Assembly: GCA_022361095.1 (NCBI GenBank)
Contig: JAKSBO010000954.1
Coordinates: 1 to 6,688 of the forward strand
Reading direction: 5' to 3'
From: Desulfobacterales bacterium
GTDB lineage: Bacteria; Desulfobacterota; Desulfobacteria; Desulfobacterales; Desulfobacteraceae
DNA: 6,688 bases
Below the pieces are notes generated by a model. That model was not told where the DNA came from and did not search any database. It saw nothing but the letters and a program-made list of their open reading frames with translations. Below are positions 1 to 5,813 of this stretch, one piece after another. Each line of letters starts with the position of its first letter. Within the stretch, counting starts at the first letter, position 1. Position numbers and translations under genes: made by a program.

Positions 1-654
1 ATCTGTCAATTTACCGGGCTTTAAAAGAATTTTATCCGGAATACCGATTTTTCCAACATCGTGCATGGGAGCGGCATATCCGATAGCTTCCACATCCCTG
101 TCAGGCCAGCCGATTTTCTCGGCCATCAGCAGGCAATATTTGCCAATGCGCACAATATGATCCCCGGTATCTTCATCCTTGAATTCAGAAGCCATAACCA
201 GACGGTGGATAGAGTCAATATAGGCTTTTTTCAGTTCCTCATGGGTTCTCCTGGCTTCCTGGCGAAGCCGTCTCTCCCGGAGTACCCGGTTGATCCGCAA
301 TACCAGTTCCTGCAGGGAAAACGGCTTCTCAACAAAGTCGCTGCCCCCGATTTGAATTACCTCTTCGTATCGATAATGTTTTAACTTTCCGGTCATGATA
401 ATGATATCGGACTGATATCTTTCCAGTATCCTTTTGGACAACTCAATCCCGTCCATCCCGGGCATATCAATGTCGGAAATCACTACATCGTACTGGTCCA
501 TAGCCAGCGCCGACAATGCATCCTGGGCATTTTCCGAGACCCTGCACTGAAATCCTGCTTTGTGCAGGGCAATTTCGAACATCGTACGGATCTGCTCATC
601 ATCATCTACGATTAAAATACTGGCCGGCTGGATATTTTTCATGGGTTGTATCAT
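1..654 (-). CDS. REC/HD-GYP response regulator, predicted c-di-GMP phosphodiesterase (3' part missing)
   Basis: 218 residues are visible; the window edge cuts the gene inside the HD domain. An N-terminal receiver domain (about residues 12-120) has the acidic cluster VDDD (D17-D19), the expected phospho-acceptor D61 in ISDIDMPGMDG, T88 in IIIMTG and K110 in FVEKPF, so all phosphorelay residues are present. A charged helical linker (about 120-150) leads into an HD-GYP domain showing TGDH (H166), the HD pair H198-D199 in APMHDVGKIGIPDKIL, and KPGKLTD at the edge. The GYP motif would lie outside the window. The family (RpfG-like) hydrolyses cyclic di-GMP to control motility or biofilm when phosphorylated by a partner kinase; no kinase is seen here. 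The first in-frame ATG is at 654, with a second ATG at 642 and a TTG at 669. None has a clear Shine-Dalgarno, so the start is uncertain by a few codons. Confidence 0.93.
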   Translation of the reverse strand, partial: MIQPMKNIQPASILIVDDDEQIRTMFEIALHKAGFQCRVSENAQDALSALAMDQYDVVISDIDMPGMDGIELSKRILERYQSDIIIMTGKLKHYRYEEVIQIGGSDFVEKPFSLQELVLRINRVLRERRLRQEARRTHEELKKAYIDSIHRLVMASEFKDEDTGDHIVRIGKYCLLMAEKIGWPDRDVEAIGYAAPMHDVGKIGIPDKILLKPGKLTD

Positions 655-971
655 ATGGGTGCAATCCAATCATTTAGATATTTTGAAAACAGTAAAATGG
701 CTTCCATTTTATCCCCGTTTGAATACGTTGCGGTTTTCCCAAACCTAGTAACATCAAAAAAGAAATAGTATAATGGAAGCCATAAGCATAACCCAGACTA
801 GAATATGACCATTGGCCGAATAAGACAACCCCTGTCTGAAAAAATGGAGGAAAATTACTGTATCGTTGATCAAATTTTTTCAGATAAATTAGTAATACTG
901 ACCGTTTTTGAGTAACACCGCCTTTTTCCGGTGATGCAAGAGGATAACGCCGAAATTCTTTTGCCCGCAAT
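655..971. other. Intergenic region upstream of the response regulator
   Basis: About 315 bases with no gene I can support. A 98-codon open frame on the minus strand (674-970) starts at a TTG inside the terminator tail, lacks a ribosome binding site and has no recognisable domain. The region holds a 12-base inverted repeat (697-708 and 772-783) and, inside its left copy, a small hairpin with 7-bp arms AAAATGG/CCATTTT around a 3-base loop (694-710). A TATACT hexamer (minus strand, 767-772) could be the -10 of the regulator promoter, but no good -35 lies 16-18 bases upstream. Confidence 0.5.
697..783. repeat. 12-bp inverted repeat upstream of the response regulator
   Basis: ATGGCTTCCATT reads on the plus strand at 697-708 and on the minus strand at 783-772, a perfect 12-base match in opposite orientation with 63 bases between the arms. 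It sits 43-129 bases upstream of the regulator start, next to a TATACT hexamer, so it could be a pair of protein-binding sites or a large stem-loop in the leader. Its function is unknown. Confidence 0.5.
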
Positions 972-1004
972 ACAAAAAGGCCCCCAGCAAAACGCTGGGA
1001 GCCT
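972..1004 (-). terminator. Intrinsic terminator of the tRNA-Lys/tRNA-Glu operon
   Basis: On the minus strand an 11-bp stem (arms 1004-994 and 988-978, with one T-G wobble) encloses a 5-base loop GTTTT and is followed directly by TTTTTG. It starts 12 bases after the CCA end of tRNA-Glu. This is a textbook Rho-independent terminator, ending the tRNA transcript before the response regulator. Confidence 0.93.
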
Positions 1005-1016
1005 CATATTTTTAAG

Positions 1017-1094
1017 TGGCGTCCCCAAGGGGATTCGAACCCCTGTCGCAGGCGTGAAAGGCCTGTGTCCTGGACCGGGCTAGACGATGGGGAC
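1017..1094 (-). tRNA. trnE: tRNA-Glu (anticodon UUC), CCA encoded
   Basis: The cloverleaf is complete. The 7-bp acceptor stem pairs 1094-1088 with 1027-1021. The anticodon arm is CAGGC-CTTTCAC-GCCTG, placing TTC at the anticodon. The T arm contains GGTTCGAATCC, the discriminator base is G and CCA is encoded (1019-1017). Length is 78 bases. It is the second gene of a two-tRNA transcript, 24 bases after tRNA-Lys, and is followed by a terminator. A 7-base inverted repeat (TTTAAGT/ACTTAAA) in the flanks could extend the acceptor stem in the precursor. Confidence 0.97.
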
Positions 1095-1118
1095 ACTTAA
1101 ATTTTGACGCTTTTAAAT

Positions 1119-1194
1119 TGGTGGGCCGTGCTGGGCTCGAACCAGCGACTCTCTGCTTAAAAGGCAGATACTCTACCAACTGAGTTAACGGCCC
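1119..1194 (-). tRNA. trnK: tRNA-Lys (anticodon UUU), CCA encoded
   Basis: The 76-base cloverleaf has a 7-bp acceptor stem GGGCCGT/ACGGCCC, a D arm with AACTCAGTTGGTAGAGT, an anticodon loop CTTTTAA giving anticodon TTT, a T arm with GGTTCGAGCC, discriminator A and encoded CCA (1121-1119). It is the first gene of the operon. A consensus-like promoter lies 25 bases upstream, and a 9-bp inverted repeat brackets the gene nearly symmetrically (1102-1110 and 1202-1210). Confidence 0.97.
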
Positions 1195-1218
1195 GTGGGC
1201 TGCGTCAAAAACAGGGGT

Positions 1219-1247
1219 AATCTATAGGTTATTATTCTTATTGTCAA
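1219..1247 (-). promoter_or_regulatory. Sigma70-type promoter of the tRNA operon
   Basis: On the minus strand a perfect -35 TTGACA (1247-1242), a 17-base spacer and TAGATT (1224-1219, 4 of 6 to TATAAT) precede the tRNA-Lys gene. The transcript would begin near 1212, about 18 bases before the mature tRNA. The bases between -10 and start are C-rich (ACCCCTG), as in promoters under stringent control. The promoter starts 19 bases beyond the stop codon of the glycosyltransferase gene. Confidence 0.75.
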
Positions 1248-1265
1248 CCACTTTTTTAATTTGGA

Positions 1266-2735
1266 TCATTTTTTATCCACAAGTTGTGCAAGCGCACTGG
1301 CGACATCCTCAAAAACAGGTGCCCACACTTTGGGAGAAGGTTGCCTGAACAGCCGCATAGTTGGATACCAGGGACTATCATGGCGATCCAGCAGCCAACG
1401 GAAATCCGGTGCAAAGGGAAGAAGCGTCCAGACAGGCTTTCCCAACGCACCAGCCAGATGGGCCACCGAAGTGTCAACCGATATTATAAGATCCAAATTA
1501 TCCATAATGGCCGCAGTATCGGCAAAATCTGAAATTTCAGGTCCCAGATCCTTTTCAAAAAATGTTGAGGTGTCCATATCGGTCCATTTTTCATGTTTTT
1601 CTTTTTGAAGGCTGTAAAAACTAACCCCTTTGATCTTACCAAGGGGTTGAAACCAGCTTAAAGGAACAGACCGGTTGCCGTCATTTTTATGCAACGGACG
1701 GCCGGCCCAGACAAGGCCGACTTTAAACGTCTCATTTTTGGGCAGCCTGTTTTTCCAAATCCGGCAAAGTCCGGGATCGGCGGTCAGGTAGGGAATTTGG
1801 TTGGGAATGGTTTCTATTTTTGTTTTCAATATATGCGGCAAAGATAGAAGCGGAACGTGGAAATCAAACCGGTCCACGGGCCGGGTGTCCACATCTTTCA
1901 ACCCGACAAGAAGCCGGTCATATACCCGGTTTTCCGCCACCAGCCGGGTCATGGACGGACCGGTTTCAAAAACCACCCGGGCCCCCAGATTCCGGAGCAT
2001 GGGAAGATAACGGATGAATTGCAGGGTATCGCCCAGCCCCTGCTCCTCATAAACAAACAAGATTTTTCCCTTTACATCCTCACCCCGCCAGGCCGTGCCA
2101 TGGGCAAAGGCTCGGTTTTGGGTCGTTGGACGGCGCCATCGCCACTCATATTCGGGCCATCCGTTCTGAAAATTCCCCTTTGACAGCCAAATCAGTGCAC
2201 GATTCCAGTGTGCGCCAACCATGTCGGGATAAAAGGAAAGCGCTTTTTCAACGGCGGCAAGGGCCCTGTCGTTGTCTCCCATTGCCCTGAAAATTTCGCA
2301 CTGGTTATTATGGGCTTCAGCATATTCCGGATCCAGCGCCAGAGACTTTTCAACAAACGCAAGGGCCTTATCCAGATCGCCAAGATTAAGATACGCCACA
2401 GCAATATTATTATGGGCCATTTTATGCCCGGGACTTATTCTGACAGCCATTTCATACCATTTAACCGCTTCCCAGTATTGTTCCTGATGCTGAAAAACAT
2501 TGCCCATGTTATTAAAACACCCGGCATTTGACGGCATCAATTCTATGGCTTTTTTAAGATAAACAATGGCTGCATCATAGTTCCCGGCATTGTAGGCCAG
2601 CACCCCCATAAAATGAATTGCATCGGGATGATCAGGCTCCTGATCAAGCACCTGAAGATAGATCTGCTCGGCCTTTTGTAAGTTGCCTGCGGTGTGGCAG
2701 GCAACTGCTTCTTTAAGCAATTCAAGCACGGACAT
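1266..2735 (-). CDS. TPR-repeat protein with C-terminal GT-B glycosyltransferase domain
   Basis: 489 residues from the chosen start. The N-terminal 200 or so residues form five to six tetratricopeptide repeats of 34 residues, with recurring positions such as AGNLQKAEQIYLQVLDQEPDH and LGDLDKALAFVEKSLALDP. A GT9-like/GT-B domain follows: EEQGLGDTLQFIRYLP (about 230-245) matches the N-terminal donor/acceptor loop, GLVWAGRP (about 340-347) opens the second Rossmann half, and SVDTSVAHLAGALGKPVW (about 419-436) resembles the heptosyltransferase signature D-x-x-x-x-H-x-A-x-A-x-G. No signal peptide or membrane segment is seen, so it is probably cytoplasmic. The ATG at 2735 has AGGAG six bases upstream (2746-2742); the in-frame ATG at 2753 has none. 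Such proteins are common in flagellin and surface-glycan loci, where the TPR part is thought to hold a protein acceptor. It lies downstream of neuB on the same strand after 143 bases. Donor and acceptor are unknown. Confidence 0.93.
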   Translation of the reverse strand: MSVLELLKEAVACHTAGNLQKAEQIYLQVLDQEPDHPDAIHFMGVLAYNAGNYDAAIVYLKKAIELMPSNAGCFNNMGNVFQHQEQYWEAVKWYEMAVRISPGHKMAHNNIAVAYLNLGDLDKALAFVEKSLALDPEYAEAHNNQCEIFRAMGDNDRALAAVEKALSFYPDMVGAHWNRALIWLSKGNFQNGWPEYEWRWRRPTTQNRAFAHGTAWRGEDVKGKILFVYEEQGLGDTLQFIRYLPMLRNLGARVVFETGPSMTRLVAENRVYDRLLVGLKDVDTRPVDRFDFHVPLLSLPHILKTKIETIPNQIPYLTADPGLCRIWKNRLPKNETFKVGLVWAGRPLHKNDGNRSVPLSWFQPLGKIKGVSFYSLQKEKHEKWTDMDTSTFFEKDLGPEISDFADTAAIMDNLDLIISVDTSVAHLAGALGKPVWTLLPFAPDFRWLLDRHDSPWYPTMRLFRQPSPKVWAPVFEDVASALAQLVDKK

Positions 2736-2741
2736 TCTCTT

Positions 2742-2746
2742 CTCCT
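2742..2746 (-). promoter_or_regulatory. Ribosome binding site deciding the TPR-glycosyltransferase start
   Basis: AGGAG on the minus strand, six bases before the ATG at 2735. It lies inside the six-codon N-terminal extension that would begin at 2753, which argues for the shorter protein. Confidence 0.75.
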
Positions 2747-2878
2747 GAATCATTCGGTGAAATATTGCCGGCCAACCATGGCAGTTTTATAAGAAAGCCT
2801 GGTTAAGTCGCTTCAGATTTTTAACCCTTTATGGTGTGCTAAGCCCGGCCGTTGATATGTCAGATCGGCCCGCGGCTG

Positions 2879-3943
2879 TTATTTGAAATCTCCCCAATCC
2901 AGAAACCGGCCAGCCTTAAGGTCTTTTGTAAATCTTTTGTTTGCGATTACATCGGCCATATCCGGAGGCATGCCGGTACCCGGCCGGGCATAATCAATGA
3001 TAGAATCGTCAATGGCCTGATCTTTCTTTACATCTTTTTTCAAGACAATGCTTCTTCTTCCCCCCATGCCCCGGTTTCGTTCTTCGGTGCCAAGCCGCCT
3101 GCGGGGTGTACCTAACGCTGTTTCCAGGTTGCGAATAGAGGCCACAAAGGCGTTCATTTCATCGGGTTCAATGGAAAACAAATGTTCCACACTTGGGGTT
3201 GTCCGGTCCAGAGTAATGGTCTTTTCAACCATATTTGCGCCCAGGGCAACGGCTGCAATATCCATCTCCCACCCTGGTGTATGATCAGAAAACGCCGCAG
3301 GACACCCGAACATCTGTTTCAGGGTTGGAATCATCTTCAGGTTGATGCTCTCAAACCGGGCAGGATACCCCGAAGGACAATTGTGAATAATCACATTCTC
3401 ATTTCCGGTGCCAAGCACCTCATCAAAGGCGCGTTCCACTTCACCAATGGTTGCATTGCCCGTATCAAGCTGAATCACCGCACCTGTCCCCGCGCAATAC
3501 CGTATAAACGGCAGGTGGTTGATATCCCCTGAACAGATCTTAATGGTGGGCGAACCGATCTGCATTAAAAAATCAACCTCGTCTTCGAACATCGCTGTTG
3601 AAAAAAAAATAATCCCTAGATCATCGCAATATTTTTTTACCTGCCGCCACTGGTCAAAGGTCAGACACCGCCGGACCAGAATATCATACAGCGGCTCTGT
3701 CTTCTCTATTCGCTCGCCTGTGTCTTTATCCAACAAAATCTCATAGGAGAACATCTGGGTTTTATCCGGCACCAAACGATCCGGGTCAAGGATCTGGAAT
3801 TTAACGGCATCGGCCCCGGCTTGAGCGGCGCAGCGAACCAGGCGCTTTGCCGATGCCAGACCGTCATGGGTGGGACCGGCCTCAAATACAATAAAAACAG
3901 GGCATCCGTCCCCAATGGATCTGTTTCCCAACTGCATGTTCAT
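2879..3943 (-). CDS. neuB: NeuB-family nonulosonic (sialic) acid synthase, divergent
   Basis: 354 residues from the ATG at 3943, close to the family's usual 340-350. NeuB enzymes condense phosphoenolpyruvate with an amino-hexose to form sialic, legionaminic or pseudaminic acid. Visible family motifs are FEAGPTHDG (20-28, normally E-I-G-x-N-H-x-G), AGADAVKFQ (42-50), FFSTAMFEDEVDFL (113-126), IKICSGD (134-140), IQLDTGNATIGEVERAF (157-173), CPSGYP (189-194), FSDHTPG (218-224) and EKTITLDR (240-247). A C-terminal antifreeze/SAF-like domain (about 297-354) contains RRSIVLKKDVKKDQAI. H221 of SDHT is kept as metal ligand, but the second expected histidine is T242, so the chemistry may differ. The open frame continues upstream to 4081, but that part is AT-rich and unlike the family; ATGs at 3943 and 3937 both fit and neither has a strong Shine-Dalgarno. 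The exact substrate cannot be read from sequence. Confidence 0.92.
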   Translation of the reverse strand: MNMQLGNRSIGDGCPVFIVFEAGPTHDGLASAKRLVRCAAQAGADAVKFQILDPDRLVPDKTQMFSYEILLDKDTGERIEKTEPLYDILVRRCLTFDQWRQVKKYCDDLGIIFFSTAMFEDEVDFLMQIGSPTIKICSGDINHLPFIRYCAGTGAVIQLDTGNATIGEVERAFDEVLGTGNENVIIHNCPSGYPARFESINLKMIPTLKQMFGCPAAFSDHTPGWEMDIAAVALGANMVEKTITLDRTTPSVEHLFSIEPDEMNAFVASIRNLETALGTPRRRLGTEERNRGMGGRRSIVLKKDVKKDQAIDDSIIDYARPGTGMPPDMADVIANKRFTKDLKAGRFLDWGDFK

Positions 3944-3996
3944 ATGATTCGCTATCCGCAATAAAAATTTTTGATTTAGAAAATATCCACTCACTA

Positions 3997-4025
3997 TTTG
4001 TAGCTGATCTGCCCGAACAGAACAA
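3997..4025 (-). promoter_or_regulatory. Possible promoter for neuB
   Basis: On the minus strand TTGTTC (4025-4020), a 17-base spacer and TACAAA (4002-3997, 4 of 6 to TATAAT) lie about 54 bases upstream of the neuB start. Spacing is ideal but the hexamers are only partial matches in AT-rich DNA. If used, it supports initiation at 3943 or 3937, because the upstream codons of the open frame would not be transcribed. Confidence 0.3.
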
Positions 4026-4157
4026 TAAAATTTAAAAAAGAACAAACACTTGCCTTGAAATAAAAACACGAAATAGGGCATGATGGTTTATATCGAAGTA
4101 ACAATAAGCTGCTAAGTTACTTTCATGTTTTGTTGCGGGCGAGCCTGGGTGCTGATA

Positions 4158-4184
4158 GATTAGGCCAGTCCATGGCCGTTAATC
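4158..4184. other. Imperfect inverted repeat in the divergent intergenic region
   Basis: GATTA-GGCCA, a 5-base loop, then TGGCC-(GT)-TAATC form ten base pairs interrupted by a two-base bulge. It lies 97 bases before the methyltransferase start and has no T tract on either strand, so it is not a simple terminator. It could be an operator or a leader hairpin. Confidence 0.4.
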
Positions 4185-4280
4185 AAACAATAGGTTCACA
4201 TTCTCCCATAGTGTAAAGCAAACAGGGGACAATGACCGGTATATATCAAATTTCAACCCAGGCATGAAAAGGCATAACCC

Positions 4281-5042
4281 ATGAACAAACCCAATGAAAT
4301 CCGTATTAAATCAAATTCATCATCCAGTGAAAAAAAAAGGAGAGAGGCATTTTACCGGCAATTTACGCAATGCCCCATTCCCCAGGACGAACTGCTTAGG
4401 AACCTAAACCTGTTCATAAACCGGCAGACAATCTCACGCATGCTGTTTTTTCATGAATTGTACAAAAAAATTGTACCGGTGCACGGCATTATTATTGAAT
4501 TTGGTGTCAGATGGGGCGCAGATTTAACACTGCTGGCCTCGTTAAGAGGTATATATGAGCCTTACAATTACAATCGCAAAATCGTAGGATTTGACACGTT
4601 TTCAGGATTCCCTTGTGTTTCCGACAAAGATGGGGATGATGAAATTGCAAGCCCGGGTGCCTACGGCGTCACGCCTGATTATGATGCATACCTGGAAACG
4701 GTTTTGTCCTACCATGAAACGGAAAGCCCCATAAGCCATATTAAAAAATATGAACTTGTCAAAGGAGACGCAACACAAACCCTGGGAAAATACCTGGCGG
4801 ACCATCCGGAAACAATCATTGCCCTGGCCTATTTTGATTTTGATCTTTACGAACCTACAAAAAAATGCCTGGAGCTGATTCGGCCCCACCTGACCAAGGG
4901 CAGCGTTGTTGGCTTTGATGAACTCAACTGCCCTGATTTTCCAGGCGAAACCCAGGCAGTTAAGGATGTCTTCGGCCTGGATCAATATGCCATACGCAGG
5001 TTGCCATCAAATCCAAACCCGTCATTTATCGTAATTGAATAA
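4281..5042 (+). CDS. TylF/MycF-like class I SAM-dependent methyltransferase
   Basis: 253 residues with a Rossmann-type methyltransferase core. The SAM-binding motif I is IIIEFGVRWGADL (70-82, with E73-F-G75). The acidic residue after strand 2 is D105 in IVGFDTFSGFP. VKGDA (160-164), FDFDLYEPTK (185-194, D186/D188) and VVGFDELNCPDFPGE (209-223, D213-E214) follow. In TylF and MycF, which O-methylate sugars on macrolides, the last two regions hold the divalent metal and catalytic residues. The N-terminal 45 residues are charged and include a serine run, with no signal peptide. The start has AAAAGG at 4267-4272, eight bases upstream. It is the only plus-strand gene here, divergent from neuB and convergent with the HAD gene, and a sugar O-methylation role fits the locus. 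Relatives are often mislabelled as carnitine CoA-transferase; nothing here supports that name. Confidence 0.88.
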   Translation: MNKPNEIRIKSNSSSSEKKRREAFYRQFTQCPIPQDELLRNLNLFINRQTISRMLFFHELYKKIVPVHGIIIEFGVRWGADLTLLASLRGIYEPYNYNRKIVGFDTFSGFPCVSDKDGDDEIASPGAYGVTPDYDAYLETVLSYHETESPISHIKKYELVKGDATQTLGKYLADHPETIIALAYFDFDLYEPTKKCLELIRPHLTKGSVVGFDELNCPDFPGETQAVKDVFGLDQYAIRRLPSNPNPSFIVIE

Positions 5043-5138
5043 CGGCCATGGGCCGATCTGGCCTGTCGGCACCCAGGCTCAACCCAAAACAACGTTTGAA
5101 AAATCTGAGCAACTTACCCAGACTCTCTTATCAACCTG
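5043..5138. other. Convergent intergenic spacer
   Basis: 96 bases separate the stop codons of two convergent genes. A 5-bp hairpin CGGCC-ATG-GGCCG (5043-5055) begins directly after the methyltransferase stop. On the minus strand it is followed by TTATTCAATTA, a weak U-rich tail, so it might help terminate the HAD transcript. No clear terminator serves the plus-strand gene. Confidence 0.35.
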
Positions 5139-5813
5139 TCAGGCCTGCTCTAATTTTTCGATCAGGCTCAATGTCAATTCATCAAGGGTGTCTATGGTAA
5201 AATGCGCCTCATATTCCGGGCCTAGTTCCAGACCGGAAAACATCCCCTGCCGGATACGAATGGTTTTAAACCCCAGCTTTTTGATATTAGTAAAATCCTT
5301 TTGGGGGTTATCTGCGATGTAGGCAATCTTTTCGGAGATTGTATTTTCTATTTGCGCAATCCTGTTAAAACAATAGGCGGACGGTTTGGCGTTTCTCTTG
5401 CCATATTCATGGGTGATGAAAATCTTTTTCATCAGAGGGGTTAGACCCAGCGCCTTGATTTTATTGCGTTGAACAATTTTGTTGCCGTCCGTTACAATAT
5501 ATTTATTAAAATGTTTAAACCTGTCCAGGCATCGAACAGCATCGGGATTCAGCTTGATATCAGGATGGTGCAGGCGATATACAGAGAGACATTTTCGAAC
5601 GGCAGACCGTGAAAACACGCTATATGCCTTAAGTAATTTATCAAAAACCTCTCCTCTGCCGTTGGCTTCAAGTTCATAATGCATGATATCCAGAGCGGAT
5701 TCAGGGTTAAAGCCGTATGTTTCATTTACATATTCAGCGACCTTTAAAAAGCCGCTGTTCACAAAGGACTGTTCTTCATAAAGCGTATCGTCAAGGTCGA
5801 ATGTCAATATCAT
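5139..5813 (-). CDS. HAD-superfamily phosphatase
   Basis: 224 residues with all four haloacid dehalogenase motifs. Motif I is FDLDDTLY (5-12, nucleophile D6 and acid/base D8), motif II is IVTDGN (106-111, T108), motif III is K143 in NAKPSAYCF, and motif IV is YIADNPQKDF (165-174, D168 and D173). A helical insert between motifs I and II (about 15-85) is a C1-type cap, typical of phosphatases acting on small sugar phosphates. No signal peptide is present, so the protein is probably cytoplasmic. Its ATG overlaps the stop of the upstream ATP-grasp gene in the four bases ATGA and no Shine-Dalgarno precedes it, pointing to translational coupling. Near a NeuB homologue it could be a nonulosonic acid 9-phosphate phosphatase like NANP or KDN-9-phosphate phosphatase. 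That is inference; it might instead serve the ATP-grasp partner. Confidence 0.9.
   Translation of the reverse strand: MILTFDLDDTLYEEQSFVNSGFLKVAEYVNETYGFNPESALDIMHYELEANGRGEVFDKLLKAYSVFSRSAVRKCLSVYRLHHPDIKLNPDAVRCLDRFKHFNKYIVTDGNKIVQRNKIKALGLTPLMKKIFITHEYGKRNAKPSAYCFNRIAQIENTISEKIAYIADNPQKDFTNIKKLGFKTIRIRQGMFSGLELGPEYEAHFTIDTLDELTLSLIEKLEQA

Larger units (their letters stand above)
3944..4280. other. Divergent intergenic region between neuB and the methyltransferase gene
   Basis: 337 bases carrying the presumed promoters of two divergent genes. The neuB-proximal half is AT-rich. It also contains an imperfect hairpin (4158-4184). A TATATA/TATATC hexamer near 4240-4247, just upstream of the methyltransferase, lacks a convincing -35. 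An 11-codon frame (4232-4267) ends where the methyltransferase ribosome binding site begins, but I do not call it a gene. Confidence 0.5.

Noticed and set aside
61..384. 107-codon plus-strand open frame opposite the response regulator
   Set aside because: It is the antisense shadow of a clear REC/HD-GYP coding sequence and has no ribosome binding site or family resemblance.
674..970. 98-codon minus-strand open frame between the tRNA terminator and the response regulator
   Set aside because: It starts at TTG inside the terminator tail, has no ribosome binding site, no domain and an unusual aromatic-rich composition.
1017..1194. tRNA genes as an integration site for a genomic island
   Set aside because: I saw no second copy of either tRNA 3' end in the window and no integrase.
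2754..2878. GC-rich GGCC/CCGG palindromes after the neuB stop as a terminator
   Set aside because: Pairing is broken and the loop long, with no T tract; GGCC words recur by chance in this DNA.
3944..4081. 46-residue hydrophobic N-terminal extension of the NeuB frame, resembling a signal sequence
   Set aside because: NeuB enzymes are cytoplasmic and begin just before the first strand motif. The extension is AT-rich, overlaps a plausible promoter and looks like untranslated leader.
4232..4267. 11-codon frame MTGIYQISTQA upstream of the methyltransferase, as a leader peptide
   Set aside because: The AGGGG before it is too close to the ATG, there is no run of regulatory codons or attenuator hairpin, and the frame is short enough to be chance.
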